A stretch of DNA of 64,000 bases from Carnobacterium divergens (GCF_900258435.1 NZ_LT992558.1:673175-737174), one strand, 5' to 3'; counted from the first letter of the stretch, positions 1 to 9,893 are shown. Translations and numbers: made by a program. Notes: generated by a model from the sequence alone, not told the origin.

Positions 1-1227
1 GTTCACAATATTTTTTAAGTCTGTTGTTAAAATAGTACTTTGTCTTTCAAAGGAATCTTTTTGGTAGCTTAACATTGATGCATAAGTGAACGGGAATGAA
101 AGCATATAGTACATAAACAAAAGGGCCATAAGTTTTGTAATAAAATTAATTGGTTTATTTTTCGATTTAGCTGTCATCAATATTAGTGATATACCAAGAA
201 AAGCGCCAAATCCATGCATGTAGCGAGGTCTTGCAGTTGCTAGAGGTTCTGTAAATATAAGGAAAACACCGTAGCTAAAAATAAAGGCAATTCCGAGATA
301 AAGTAATGCAAACGTAAAGCTTTTCAAAATGGAAGTTTCAGAACGTACAATACTTGATACTGTAAATAGAATAATAAAAATCAAATAAAACAATATCCAA
401 ATACTGGCACTTTGATGATAAATAGTAGAGCCATAAATATAGATATTTTTAACAAAAGTTACAGGTAGATCAATTATATTTGAAGTGGAAAATATACCAC
501 CTCGTTCTGCTAAGGCGGGGTTGAATTTCATTTCAATAGCGTAAGCACCCATTGCAATTACAAATGCAACACCTGCAAGAAAAAGTTTTTTGAATAATTG
601 ACCGAAAGGAACATTCGTTAAAGTATCTCTATAAAATAACGCTAATGCCATAACAATGTAGACACCAGAAGAAGCTTGATAAGTATTACACATCAAAAAT
701 ACTCCTATTACTGATAAGAAAAAGAAATATTTCTTATTTCCTTTCCACCACAGAAAAGGAAAAATAGAAAAAAGAATACTTAGTGCCATGTAAGGACTAT
801 CAAAGCGAAAACTAATGCATTCTAAGAACCATGGATTAAGACCAATCAAAGATGAAGAAATTAAAGGAACCCAATCCATTTTTTTGTTATTTAATATATA
901 TACCGCAAGGATACTAGAAGTAGCTAGAATTAACCCAGTTAAAATGTGGGTTGTTAGACCCATATCTGTGAGATGTCGACTACCTTGAACGGCCCACGAT
1001 GCTAGTTCACTCCCCCATCGAGAATACGACCAAGCAAAGCTAGTATCTCCATGTATTTGTCGAGACACATCGTCAATATATGGGAAATTTACAATTCCAA
1101 TAGAAAGAATAGCCATTTGATAAATAAATATAATAGAAATAAGTTTCCAATTATTCTCAATAAGCCAATTTTTAAATGTTTGTGTTTGATGAACTATTTT
1201 GTGCTCAGTAACAGATTGTGTAGTCAT
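1..1227 (-). CDS. GtrII-like multi-pass membrane glucosyltransferase (partial, C-terminus outside window)
   Basis: This minus-strand frame is open without a stop from the ATG at 1227 to position 1, 409 codons, so the gene continues beyond the left edge. I translated it by hand. It starts MTTQSVTEHK, has a short cytoplasmic N-terminus, then a hydrophobic segment followed by an outward loop with acidic and aromatic residues (IDDVSRQIHG), then repeated hydrophobic helices. This arrangement resembles the GtrII/Glucos_trans_II family, which transfers glucose from a polyprenyl carrier to cell-surface polymers. The ribosome site AGGAG lies about 6 bases before the ATG. The family call rests on general resemblance; the topology is clearer than the substrate. 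Confidence 0.6.
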   Translation of the reverse strand, partial: MTTQSVTEHKIVHQTQTFKNWLIENNWKLISIIFIYQMAILSIGIVNFPYIDDVSRQIHGDTSFAWSYSRWGSELASWAVQGSRHLTDMGLTTHILTGLILATSSILAVYILNNKKMDWVPLISSSLIGLNPWFLECISFRFDSPYMALSILFSIFPFLWWKGNKKYFFFLSVIGVFLMCNTYQASSGVYIVMALALFYRDTLTNVPFGQLFKKLFLAGVAFVIAMGAYAIEMKFNPALAERGGIFSTSNIIDLPVTFVKNIYIYGSTIYHQSASIWILFYLIFIILFTVSSIVRSETSILKSFTFALLYLGIAFIFSYGVFLIFTEPLATARPRYMHGFGAFLGISLILMTAKSKNKPINFITKLMALLFMYYMLSFPFTYASMLSYQKDSFERQSTILTTDLKNIVN

Positions 1228-1405
1228 GTGTAATTCTCCTTTTATTGAATATATGCTTATTAATTTAAGACTCTTTATGATAGCATACTGCATTTTTGGT
1301 TGCACCGATTTTATTTATTGAATCCTATTAAAAAAAACGATAATTTGTCTAAAAACCGCTTTAATTTGTTACTAGTTTCAAGTAAACAAACCCGTTAAAC
1401 TTAAT

Positions 1406-2494
1406 CTAAAGAGTCTGTTTTTGAACAGATTCTCTTTCCACCAACGCAACAGGAACAATTTTTGAAAATTTTTGATTAGTATTGTCGCGCTCAGTTAATT
1501 GTTGAACCAAAGACTCGGCTGCTAAAAAGCCAATTTGATAAAAATTTTGTTCGACAGTTGTGAGCTGTGGGGAAACTAAATCAGTCATTTGGATGTTATC
1601 AAAGCCAATCAACGAAAGATCATTTGGAATATCTAGTTTGAGTTTTTTAGCTTCTGCTAATAAACGCATGGCAATAATGTCGTTTTCAGCAATAATGCAA
1701 GTGAAGCCAGTCCGTTTAATTTCTAAAAGGTATTCTTGTAAGGAAGCAGCATCCAATTGTTTGATGAATTTTTTATTTGTTAACCCATCTGAATAGTCTT
1801 GAATTTTAGCGTCGTGGAGAGCTTTTAAATAGCCTAAGTAACGATCACGAACGGAAGTGTTTTCTAGCAAATCGATCGTGGACAAATAGGCGATTTTTGT
1901 GTGGCCCATTTTGAGGGCGTAGTTAGCAGCTAGCGCACCTCCATTAAAGTTATCTGAAGTTATGGAAGGAATATCCGTCCCTTCTAGCTTTTTATCCAGC
2001 ATGACGATTGGGAAGCCATTTAGATGCTGACGGTAAAGTAAGTCGATGGAATTGATTGGGTTTTCTGGATAAATAATCAGTCCGTCGTATTTATCTTCTT
2101 TTAAATTCTGCAGCAATTCACGTTGCCGCGTAGGGCTTCCTTCAGTTGCGTGGATGGTTAATTGATAGGGTGTTTTTTCTAAGTAATCTGTTGCCCCTTG
2201 TACGTAATATTCTAAACCTGCGGCTTGAGAAAAAGGCAACATAAAAGCAAGTTCATACGTTTGAGGAAGGGATTGACTTTGGTAGATTACAAAGCTTCCT
2301 TTTCCGGCAGTTCGTTCAATTAATCCATCGCTTTCAAGCTCCATTAAAGCACGTTTAGCTGTAATCCTGCTTACTTGATAAGTTTCAGTTAACTCCATTT
2401 CAGTAGGAACCTGCGTCCCATAGGAATAGTGTTGATTTAAAATAGCGTTTTTTAAGTCGAGATAAATGACTTTGTAAAGAGGTTCTTTTTTCAT
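1406..2494 (-). CDS. GntR-type repressor with LacI-like sugar-binding domain (mannoside locus regulator)
   Basis: 362 residues. Residues 1-65 form a GntR winged helix (VPTEMELTETYQVSRITAKRA). Residues about 80-355 form a LacI/periplasmic-binding-protein-like effector domain (GHTKIAYLS, LSLIGFDN). This is the AraR-type hybrid, which usually represses until a sugar binds. It is divergent from the GH125-GH38-ROK operon, and palindromic TGATATATCA sites lie in the promoters of that operon and of the GH92 gene, so it is very probably their repressor. A half site in its own upstream region (2541-2553) suggests autoregulation. AAGGAGC precedes the ATG. The inducer is unknown; mannose or a mannobiose-like sugar is inferred from the neighbours. 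Confidence 0.85.
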   Translation of the reverse strand: MKKEPLYKVIYLDLKNAILNQHYSYGTQVPTEMELTETYQVSRITAKRALMELESDGLIERTAGKGSFVIYQSQSLPQTYELAFMLPFSQAAGLEYYVQGATDYLEKTPYQLTIHATEGSPTRQRELLQNLKEDKYDGLIIYPENPINSIDLLYRQHLNGFPIVMLDKKLEGTDIPSITSDNFNGGALAANYALKMGHTKIAYLSTIDLLENTSVRDRYLGYLKALHDAKIQDYSDGLTNKKFIKQLDAASLQEYLLEIKRTGFTCIIAENDIIAMRLLAEAKKLKLDIPNDLSLIGFDNIQMTDLVSPQLTTVEQNFYQIGFLAAESLVQQLTERDNTNQKFSKIVPVALVERESVQKQTL

Positions 2495-2540
2495 CTTAAA
2501 AGCTCCTTAGTTGTTTTAAATGGTATAGTTCTTGCTTTAT

Positions 2541-2553
2541 TAATATATCATTT
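2541..2553. promoter_or_regulatory. Partial operator (AATATATCATTT) upstream of the repressor gene
   Basis: One half of the TGATATATCA palindrome is intact here (ATATATCATTT). It lies about 50 bases ahead of the repressor start on the minus strand, a suitable place for autoregulation. With only one good half site this is tentative. Confidence 0.4.
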
Positions 2554-2617
2554 ATTCCAGTTAAAAGAAAGCGAAAGAAATAAAATAAGAGATTTTAGTT
2601 AAATTCAGTAGAAAGTG

Positions 2618-2646
2618 TAGACAATATAAATGATATATCATATAAT
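2618..2646 (+). promoter_or_regulatory. Promoter of the mannosidase operon with operator in the spacer
   Basis: TAGACA (2618-2623) is separated by exactly 17 bases from a perfect TATAAT (2641-2646). The palindrome TGATATATCA (2631-2640) fills the spacer, so a bound repressor would sit directly between -35 and -10. A further half site, AAATGATATA, lies at 2661-2670 just before the ribosome site. Confidence 0.75.
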
Positions 2647-2685
2647 TGTTATATAACTAAAAATGATATAAGAGGAGCGAATAAA

Positions 2686-3972
2686 ATGGTTTATCAAGAA
2701 ATCCCTACATCAGTTAAAAATTTTATGAATACGATTACAGAAAAGTGCCAAGAGCATCCACGTTGGGCAGAGAATTTTAACGCTTGTTTTGCAAATACAT
2801 TGCTAACAACCGTTAAACGCCAAGAAGATGGAATGACCTTTGTTTTAACAGGAGATATTCCAGCGATGTGGTTACGTGATTCAACAGCGCAAGTTCGTCC
2901 TTATTTAGCCATCGCAAAAGAAGATTCAGATATTGGAGATATGATTGAAGGGTTAGTAGAAAAACAATTTCACTATATTCAGTTAGACCCTTACGCAAAC
3001 GCTTTCAACGAAACAGCCAATCACGCCGGTCATCAAACGGATCATACGAAGATGAATCCATGGATTTGGGAACGCAAATATGAAATTGATTCCTTATGCT
3101 ACCCACTTCAACTAAGCTACTTATTATGGAAAGCAACTGGCCGAACCACTCAATTCAATCAAACGTTTAAAGCAGCAGTGAATGAAGTTTTAACAGTCTG
3201 GGAAATTGAACAAGATCATAATCGATCTGCGTATCAATTTGAACGCGACACTACAAGAGAAGAAGACACGTTAGTAAATAGAGGTCGAGGAACAGAAGTT
3301 GCGCCAACAGGTATGACGTGGTCTGGTTTTAGACCAAGTGATGATCGCTGTATTTATCATTACCTAGTTCCGTCTAATATGTTTGCTGTGGTTGTTTTGG
3401 ACTATTTAAAAGAAATTTTTGAGACGATTTTAAAAGAAGAAGAACTGATTCCTCGAATCACAGCTTTACGAGAAGCCATTCAAGAAGGTATTGAAAAATA
3501 TGGGAAAACAACGAATAAAGCAGGTGAAACAGTTTTTGCATATGAAGTAGATGGTCTAGGAAATGCTAGCTTAATGGATGATTCCAATGTGCCTAATTTA
3601 TTAGCCGCTCCTTATTTGGGCTATTGTTCGCCAGAAGATGAAGTCTATTTAACAACCAGAAAAACCCTGTTGAGCAGTGAGAATCCTTTCTTTTATGAAG
3701 GTGAATTTGCGAAAGGAATCGGAAGCTCCCACACACCAGAAAACTACATTTGGCCAATTGCGATGGCAATGGAAGGGTTGACGACTTCTGATAAGTCAGA
3801 AAAAGAACGAATTTTAAATACGCTAGTTGCAACAGACGGCGGGACGAATTTAATGCATGAAGGCTTTGATGTTAATGACCCAAATCAGTACACTAGAGAG
3901 TGGTTTTCATGGGCAAACATGATGTTTTGCGAGTTAGTAATGGATTACTTTGATATTCAAATCGAGAAGTAG
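2686..3972 (+). CDS. GH125 exo-alpha-1,6-mannosidase
   Basis: 428 residues across one domain, matching the usual length of the metal-independent GH125 family (formerly DUF1237), which removes alpha-1,6-linked mannose from the non-reducing end. Recognisable segments are GDIPAMWLRDSTAQVRPYL near residue 57, the PTGMTWSGFRPSDD segment near 208, and the C-terminal HEGFDVNDPNQYTREWFSWAN segment. There is no signal peptide, so it acts in the cytoplasm. It is first in the operon, 5' to GH38 by 15 bases, the same order of partners as in the pneumococcal mannosidase locus known from the literature. AGAGGAG gives a strong ribosome site. Confidence 0.93.
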   Translation: MVYQEIPTSVKNFMNTITEKCQEHPRWAENFNACFANTLLTTVKRQEDGMTFVLTGDIPAMWLRDSTAQVRPYLAIAKEDSDIGDMIEGLVEKQFHYIQLDPYANAFNETANHAGHQTDHTKMNPWIWERKYEIDSLCYPLQLSYLLWKATGRTTQFNQTFKAAVNEVLTVWEIEQDHNRSAYQFERDTTREEDTLVNRGRGTEVAPTGMTWSGFRPSDDRCIYHYLVPSNMFAVVVLDYLKEIFETILKEEELIPRITALREAIQEGIEKYGKTTNKAGETVFAYEVDGLGNASLMDDSNVPNLLAAPYLGYCSPEDEVYLTTRKTLLSSENPFFYEGEFAKGIGSSHTPENYIWPIAMAMEGLTTSDKSEKERILNTLVATDGGTNLMHEGFDVNDPNQYTREWFSWANMMFCELVMDYFDIQIEK

Positions 3973-3987
3973 AAAGGAATGGAAAGC

Positions 3988-6675
3988 ATGAAAAAAGTAT
4001 CAATTATTGCCCATAGTCACTGGGATCGAGAATGGTATTTACCCTACGAACAGCACCATATGCGATTAGTAGAATTAATGGATGATTTGCTTGAGTTATT
4101 TGAAACGGATCCTGATTTTGACAGTTTCCATTTAGATGGACAAACGATTATTTTAGACGACTATTTACAAGTCCGACCAGAAAAAAAAGCATTAGTCCAA
4201 AAATACATTACAGAAGGAAAATTAAAAATTGGTCCCTTCTACATTTTGCAAGACGATTTCTTAACGAGCAGTGAATCCAACACCCGCAATATGCTGATTG
4301 GTATGGATGAAAGTAAAAAATGGGGAGTACCCGTTCAACTTGGTTATTTTCCAGATACTTTTGGAAATATGGGGCAAACTCCGCAGATGATGAAGCAAGC
4401 TGGGCTAGATGTTGCGGCATTTGGTCGAGGAGTGAAGCCAACAGGTTTTGATAATGTAGTGATTAATGATGAAAAATATGCTTCTCAATACTCAGAAATG
4501 TGGTGGGAAGGTCCAGATGGTTCTAAGATTTTAGGTCTATTGTTTGCCAATTGGTACAGCAATGGAAATGAAATTCCAGTTGAAAAAGAAGCCGCAAAAG
4601 CCTTTTGGGCGAAAAAATTAGCAGATGCAGAAACCTATGCATCGACGGATCACCTATTAATGATGAATGGTTGCGATCATCAACCCGTTCAAAAAGATTT
4701 ATCAAAAGCCATCGCAGTAGCCAATGAATTGTATCCAGAGATTGAATTTGTGCATACTGATTTTGATACGTATTTAACGGGACTCAAAGAAGCCTTACCT
4801 GCTGATTTAAGTACCGTCACTGGAGAATTGACTTCACAAGAGACTGACGGCTGGTATACGTTGGCGAACACTGCTTCTGCACGGATCTATTTAAAACAAT
4901 GGAATACTCGTGTTTCAAGACAATTAGAAAATATTGCAGAGCCTTTAGCAACAATGGCTTATGAAGTGACAAAAGAGTATCCACACGATTCATTGCGTTA
5001 CGCATGGAAAACATTGATGCAAAACCATCCACACGATAGTATCTGTGGTTGTAGTGTGGATGAGGTTCATCGGGAAATGATGCCACGTTTTGAAAAAGCC
5101 AATGAAGTTGGAAAATTTGTTGCCGATGAAGCAGCACGCCAATTAATAGCTGCTATTGATACAGCGAGTTTACCGGAAAATGGAATTCCATTTGTTGTAT
5201 TTAACACGAATGGTTCAGAAAAAACAGGTCTAGCAACGATTCGTTTGGAAATTAAACGCTTGCCATTTGCTAGTGGTTTGCCAGAAACCCTCTATCAAAC
5301 GTTAAAAGCAGAAGATTTCCCTACGTTTAGTGTAAAAAACAGCAAAGGAGAAGTTGTTTTAGCTGAAATTAAAGATGATGGAGTTGAGTTCGGATACGAT
5401 TTACCAAAAGATCGCTTTAGACAGCCCTTTATGGCACGATATGCACGAGTTGAAATTCCAATGGAAGCCATGACAGGTTTGAGCTGGGAAACATTTATGT
5501 TAGTAGAAACAGAAAAAAATCTGCAAGAAGCGTCAGACGAACTTATTAACGAGCTCGAAGGCACAATGGAAAATGAGTACCTTAAAGTTACGATTGCTTC
5601 TAATGGCATCTTGACGGTTCTTGATAAGGAAACGAATCACACCTATCACGACTTATTGAATTTTGAAGATGTCGGAGATTTAGGAAATGAATACATTTTT
5701 AAACAACCTGCTAATGATCAACCGATTTATTCTAAAAATAGTCAAGCGACAGTCAAGACTCTTAATAATACAGCCAGCTATGGAGAAATTGAAGTTACCC
5801 AACAATTGGACATTCCAATTTCAATGGATGAGCGCTTAGAAGAAGAACAAAAAGCGGTTGTTGAATTCCGTTATCGTAAAGCAGAACGCAGTAAAAAACT
5901 TGCTCCGTTTACTCTAACCACTAAAATTTTATTAGAAAAAGGTAGCAGACAACTAAAATTCACCACTCACTTTGATAACCAAATGAAAGATCATCGACTT
6001 CGTGTTCTTTTCCCAACAGGAATTGAGACAACGGTTCATTATGCTGATAGTATTTATGAAGTTGTTGAAAGACCTAATACCACCGATAGTGCGTGGGAAA
6101 ATCCAACGAATGCACAACATCAGCATGCTTTTGTGAACGTAAAAGATCAGCGTCAAGGTGTAACCGTAGCTAATTTTGGTTTAAATGAGTACGAAATTTT
6201 ACCTGAAGACACAACCATTGCTTTAACCCTATTACGTAGCGTCGGAGAGCTTGGAGATTGGGGATATTTTCCAACGCCAGAAGCGCAATGCCTAGGAGAA
6301 CAGGTTGTCGAGTATGCCCTATCTTTCCACGGCTCAGCGAATGCCGTTCAGACATATCATGAAGCAATGACGTTCCAAGTTCCGTTTAGTACGTATCAAA
6401 CGGATCGTCATCAAGGGTCATTGCCGCTAACCCATTGTTTTGCGGATTTAGAAGGCGAAAAAGTTGCCTTAACGGCCTTTAAACGAAATGAAGCTACTTC
6501 TGAAATCGTTACACGAGTGTATAATTTAACAAATGAGCAAACAACGTTTAACTTAACGATTCCTAATCAAATTCCTCATGTTTGTAATTTAATTGAAGAA
6601 ATATCTGATGCTAAGCCGACAAAAGTAGTAGCTCCTTATGAAATTATTAGCTATCGTTGGCAAAAAGGCAATTAA
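3988..6675 (+). CDS. GH38 alpha-mannosidase
   Basis: 895 residues. The N-terminal zinc site motif HSHWDREW, the nucleophile region YFPDTFGNMGQ and the HPHDSICGCSVDEVH motif identify a GH38 alpha-mannosidase, here without signal peptide and hence intracellular. The family releases alpha-linked mannose, in bacteria often alpha-1,3 from oligomannose or mannosylglycerate. I chose the ATG at 3988 rather than an in-frame ATG at 3979, because the ribosome site AGAAAGGA (3971-3978) abuts the first ATG but lies 9 bases from the second. It follows GH125 directly and is followed by a terminator hairpin, so the two glycosidases are the core transcript. Confidence 0.93.
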   Translation: MKKVSIIAHSHWDREWYLPYEQHHMRLVELMDDLLELFETDPDFDSFHLDGQTIILDDYLQVRPEKKALVQKYITEGKLKIGPFYILQDDFLTSSESNTRNMLIGMDESKKWGVPVQLGYFPDTFGNMGQTPQMMKQAGLDVAAFGRGVKPTGFDNVVINDEKYASQYSEMWWEGPDGSKILGLLFANWYSNGNEIPVEKEAAKAFWAKKLADAETYASTDHLLMMNGCDHQPVQKDLSKAIAVANELYPEIEFVHTDFDTYLTGLKEALPADLSTVTGELTSQETDGWYTLANTASARIYLKQWNTRVSRQLENIAEPLATMAYEVTKEYPHDSLRYAWKTLMQNHPHDSICGCSVDEVHREMMPRFEKANEVGKFVADEAARQLIAAIDTASLPENGIPFVVFNTNGSEKTGLATIRLEIKRLPFASGLPETLYQTLKAEDFPTFSVKNSKGEVVLAEIKDDGVEFGYDLPKDRFRQPFMARYARVEIPMEAMTGLSWETFMLVETEKNLQEASDELINELEGTMENEYLKVTIASNGILTVLDKETNHTYHDLLNFEDVGDLGNEYIFKQPANDQPIYSKNSQATVKTLNNTASYGEIEVTQQLDIPISMDERLEEEQKAVVEFRYRKAERSKKLAPFTLTTKILLEKGSRQLKFTTHFDNQMKDHRLRVLFPTGIETTVHYADSIYEVVERPNTTDSAWENPTNAQHQHAFVNVKDQRQGVTVANFGLNEYEILPEDTTIALTLLRSVGELGDWGYFPTPEAQCLGEQVVEYALSFHGSANAVQTYHEAMTFQVPFSTYQTDRHQGSLPLTHCFADLEGEKVALTAFKRNEATSEIVTRVYNLTNEQTTFNLTIPNQIPHVCNLIEEISDAKPTKVVAPYEIISYRWQKGN

Positions 6676-6680
6676 ACACG

Positions 6681-6717
6681 AGTGAAAAAACACTATTTTC
6701 TATAGTGTTTTTTCGCT
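6681..6717 (+). terminator. Hairpin terminator between GH38 and ROK kinase
   Basis: An 11-base arm (6685-6695) pairs perfectly with 6703-6713, where the right arm ends in six T residues, and outer pairs extend the stem. It could stop or attenuate the operon before the ROK gene. Confidence 0.75.
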
Positions 6718-6722
6718 ATAAA

Positions 6723-6750
6723 TTGCGAATTTAATAGAATCATGTAAAAT
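6723..6750 (+). promoter_or_regulatory. Possible promoter for ROK kinase
   Basis: TTGCGA (6723-6728) and TAAAAT (6745-6750) are separated by 16 bases, just downstream of the preceding hairpin. This would allow separate expression of the kinase. No operator palindrome is visible here. Confidence 0.4.
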
Positions 6751-6781
6751 AAAAGAAACGAATTCTTTAGGAGGAACGTAG

Positions 6782-7657
6782 ATGGCAATTTTAGCTTTTG
6801 ACTTAGGCGGAACGGCAGTGAAATACGGAATTTGGGAAAACAATCAGTTGCAAGAAATCAGCAGTTTTAGTACCCCAACTTCTTTTGATGAATTAGAAGA
6901 AAAAATGAAAGCGGTTTTAAAAGAGCTTGAATTAAAATATGAAATAGCGGGTATTGGGATTAGTGCACCAGGCACAGTAGACACTCAAAAAGGTGAAATT
7001 GGGGGAATCAGCGCCATTCCTTATATTCATCGTTTTCCCATCAAAGCCCATTTTGAGCACAGCTTTAAGCGACCTGTGACAATTGAAAATGACGCCAACT
7101 GCGCTGCCCTAGCTGAAATGTGGCAAGGCGCTGGTAAGGGAAAGAAAAATGTATTGTTTGTTGTCATTGGTACAGGAATTGGCGGAGCAGTAATCATGGA
7201 AGGGAAGTTGCAAAAGGGGAAACATCTTTATGGCGGTGAATTTGGTTTAATGATTTTGGATCGTGGAGAAAGCTTTAGCGAGCTAGGAACAGCAGCCAAT
7301 ATGGCGAAACGTTATTCAGAAAAAAAAGGAACACTCTATACAGGGGAAGAGGTTTTTGAAAGAGCCAATCAAGGAGAAGAAGATGCCTTGGAAGCTGTTC
7401 ATGAATTTTATCACTATTTAACAGTCGGGCTGTATAATTTACAATTCACAGTAGATCCAGAATTGATTATTATTGGTGGCGGAATTTCAAAAAAAGAAGA
7501 GCTTTATCCTGAAATCAACCAGCGAATGGAAGTCTTATTAGCTAAAAATGAGCTGAAAGACTTTGTCCCTCAAGTGGTCCCTTGTGTGTATCGAAATGAT
7601 GCGAATTTGGTAGGGGCAGTTGCGGTATTTAGTGAGCGTTATCCGAGTTTAAACTAA
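6782..7657 (+). CDS. ROK-family sugar kinase
   Basis: 291 residues. The ATP-binding motif DLGGTAVKYG opens the protein, ENDANCAAL marks the substrate region, and VIGTGIGGAV the second phosphate motif. ROK kinases phosphorylate free hexoses such as mannose, fructose or glucose. The usual zinc cluster (CxCGxxGCxE) is absent, and the typical GH of the preceding motif reads GEFGLM, so this is a metal-free ROK subtype. Its place after two alpha-mannosidases suggests it phosphorylates the released mannose; that substrate is inferred. AGGAGG lies 6 bases before the ATG. It converges with the GH92 gene across a shared terminator. Confidence 0.88.
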   Translation: MAILAFDLGGTAVKYGIWENNQLQEISSFSTPTSFDELEEKMKAVLKELELKYEIAGIGISAPGTVDTQKGEIGGISAIPYIHRFPIKAHFEHSFKRPVTIENDANCAALAEMWQGAGKGKKNVLFVVIGTGIGGAVIMEGKLQKGKHLYGGEFGLMILDRGESFSELGTAANMAKRYSEKKGTLYTGEEVFERANQGEEDALEAVHEFYHYLTVGLYNLQFTVDPELIIIGGGISKKEELYPEINQRMEVLLAKNELKDFVPQVVPCVYRNDANLVGAVAVFSERYPSLN

Positions 7658-7697
7658 AAAAACATTGAGCTAATTCAATTAGCTCAATGTTTTTTTA
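7656..7697. terminator. Bidirectional terminator between ROK kinase and GH92
   Basis: A nearly 20-base inverted repeat is flanked by seven A residues on the left and seven T residues on the right, so it works in both directions. It overlaps the stop codon of the GH92 gene. Confidence 0.88.
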
Positions 7698-9893
7698 GTT
7701 GGATTCAGAAATTGAGAAAGGAACTTCTTTAGTTGAATAGTCATGGTAAGTTGGCGCTAGTCCTAATGTAAAATGAAGGCTTGCTCCCTCTAGTAAGGTT
7801 TGATGAGTTAAAAATAGAGGGCGATGGTCTTGTTGATTCACTTTCAAATTGGCAACAAAATTTGCTTGGGGAACGTTATTGTCTGTTTCAATCGTCAAAG
7901 CCTTTCCATTTGGCAAGTGTATCTTAACTGAATCAAACAATGGAATGCCAAGGACATATTCCCCACTACCTGGCGTTACTGGATAAAAGCCAAGAGCACT
8001 AAAGACAAACCAACCAGACATGCTCCCATTATCTTCATCCCCTGGAAAGCCATCAAAACCGCTATTAAACAAGCGTGTCATGAGTTGTTTCACTACAACT
8101 TGAGTGGAAGCAGGTTGCCCTACATAATTAAACAAGTAAGGCAAATGGAAGCTAGGTTGATTTGAAAGAGCCAACTGACCATAATCAACAGCGGCCATTT
8201 CACTCATTTCATGAATTTCAAAACCATAGCCAAGCACATCAAATTCAGGCGGTTGGTTGCACAAATCAGTTATTTTTTTGAAGAAGGCTTCTTTTGAGCC
8301 ATAAAGCTTGATTAAACCTGCAAAATCCTGGTAGACAGCAAAACTATTTTGCCATGCGCTGCCTTCTGCGTAATCAAGACCCCAGTTCAGATCGTTAAAA
8401 TGTGGTCTGAATTCCCCTTTTGTATTTTTCGCCCGCATCAAGCCAGAAGCAGGATCAAATAAATTTTGATAATTTAAAGCATTTGAGCGGTACGTTTTAG
8501 CCAACTCGGTTTTTCCTAATAAATCAGCTACTTGGCTAATACAAAAATCACTATACGCATAATCCAAGGTGTGGTTCACACTTTCATGATGATCCAGTGG
8601 AACGTAGCCATATTTCAGGTAATCGGTTGTCCCTCTTCGACCATAATTTGGATCGTTACTTTGAGTCGTAGCAGCATGGAGCATGGCAGATAAAAATTCT
8701 TCTAGTTGAACTTGATTAACGAGACCTTTCACTGCAGCGTCAGCAATAACAGCATCTACCAAGGTTCCTGGCATCAGTCCGCGTTCATCAGGTGAAAGCC
8801 ATTTAGGTAAGTAGCCTGTTTCGCGATAGGAAGTGAGCAAACCCTCCAAAATTTCTTGATATTCAGTAGGAGCAATCAAAGAATAGAGAGGGTAGACGGT
8901 TTTGTAAGTATCCCAAAAACCATTATTTGTGTACAAAATACCATTAGCGACTTTTTTAGTAGTTGTATTGTAGTGAATCGGTTGATTATCTAATGTAAGC
9001 TCGTAGAATTTTTGTGGAAATAAAAACATTCGGTACAAGCAAGTGTAAAAAGTTTTCACCTGTTCTTGATTGGAGCTTTGAACCTCAATTTTAGATAGAT
9101 AATGAGTCCAACGATCTGCTGCAAGGGTCTTTAAAGCTGCAAATGAATGTTCAGCTAGTTCACGTTGGTAATTTAATTGAGCCTGCTCAATACTGATATA
9201 AGAAGTGGCTAATTTAATAGATACCTGTTGATTCGACAATGTCAAAAAGCGAAGAATAAAAGCTTGATCTTGCCCGTTTAATTCAGTAGCTGAGATAAAG
9301 TCATCGCCATTAAAGTAGCCCGTTTTAGCTAAGTCAATAGAAGCATCAAAAGTCATTGTGAAGTAGAGTTTAAAATGTTCATCTAAACAACCTGAGAAAT
9401 TTGAAATAAAACCGGTTAACGTCGAAGTTTCAACATCAAGTTGATAAGAGGATTTGCCAGGTGCTTGTAAAATAAAGCCAGGATCATCTTTTTGTGGATA
9501 GGTTAGTTTTAAACTGGCGCCGCGTTCAGTAGGGGTCAATTCAGTTGTAATTTGATAGCGCTGTTGCTTTATTTTTAAATAGTGAGGTTGAAAAATAGCT
9601 TCTTCAGGTCGATAGGAGCTTTGATAGCTAAACACATCTCCTTTTAAATAGGTTCCTGTAACCGGTGTCATTAAGATATGTGCAAAATCGCCCATCCAAG
9701 GACTTGGTTGATGGCTAATTCGAATTCCTTGAAAGGTGCGGTGAAGTGGATTGAAAAACCAACTAGATTCATGATTGGTTTGCGGAACATAATGATTCAT
9801 TCCAAAAGGCAAACTTGTGTAAGGTAAGGTATTTCCATTTGAAAAACTGTGACTGTTATGAGTACCTTGTCGTGTGTCAATAGACTCTAGCAT
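7695..9893 (-). CDS. GH92 alpha-1,2-mannosidase
   Basis: 732 residues. The family signature near the C-terminus, PGDEDNGSMSGWFVFSALGF, and the N-terminal segment with GNTLPYTSLPFGMNHY identify a calcium-dependent GH92 exo-mannosidase, which usually removes alpha-1,2 mannose from high-mannose N-glycans. No signal peptide is present, unlike many Bacteroidetes members, so it should act on imported oligosaccharide. The gene is transcribed towards the GH125-GH38-ROK operon and its promoter carries two copies of the same operator palindrome, so it belongs to the same regulon. The ribosome site AGAGAGG is about 9 bases before the ATG. Confidence 0.93.
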   Translation of the reverse strand: MLESIDTRQGTHNSHSFSNGNTLPYTSLPFGMNHYVPQTNHESSWFFNPLHRTFQGIRISHQPSPWMGDFAHILMTPVTGTYLKGDVFSYQSSYRPEEAIFQPHYLKIKQQRYQITTELTPTERGASLKLTYPQKDDPGFILQAPGKSSYQLDVETSTLTGFISNFSGCLDEHFKLYFTMTFDASIDLAKTGYFNGDDFISATELNGQDQAFILRFLTLSNQQVSIKLATSYISIEQAQLNYQRELAEHSFAALKTLAADRWTHYLSKIEVQSSNQEQVKTFYTCLYRMFLFPQKFYELTLDNQPIHYNTTTKKVANGILYTNNGFWDTYKTVYPLYSLIAPTEYQEILEGLLTSYRETGYLPKWLSPDERGLMPGTLVDAVIADAAVKGLVNQVQLEEFLSAMLHAATTQSNDPNYGRRGTTDYLKYGYVPLDHHESVNHTLDYAYSDFCISQVADLLGKTELAKTYRSNALNYQNLFDPASGLMRAKNTKGEFRPHFNDLNWGLDYAEGSAWQNSFAVYQDFAGLIKLYGSKEAFFKKITDLCNQPPEFDVLGYGFEIHEMSEMAAVDYGQLALSNQPSFHLPYLFNYVGQPASTQVVVKQLMTRLFNSGFDGFPGDEDNGSMSGWFVFSALGFYPVTPGSGEYVLGIPLFDSVKIHLPNGKALTIETDNNVPQANFVANLKVNQQDHRPLFLTHQTLLEGASLHFTLGLAPTYHDYSTKEVPFSISESN

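Noticed and set aside
1051..1233. 60-residue plus-strand ORF
   Set aside because: It is antisense to the start of the GtrII-like gene, whose open frame, ribosome site and membrane pattern are far more convincing.
2555..2580. CRE-like sequence AAGAAAGCGAAAGAA before the mannosidase operon
   Set aside because: Two mismatches to the consensus in an A-rich stretch; too weak to call.
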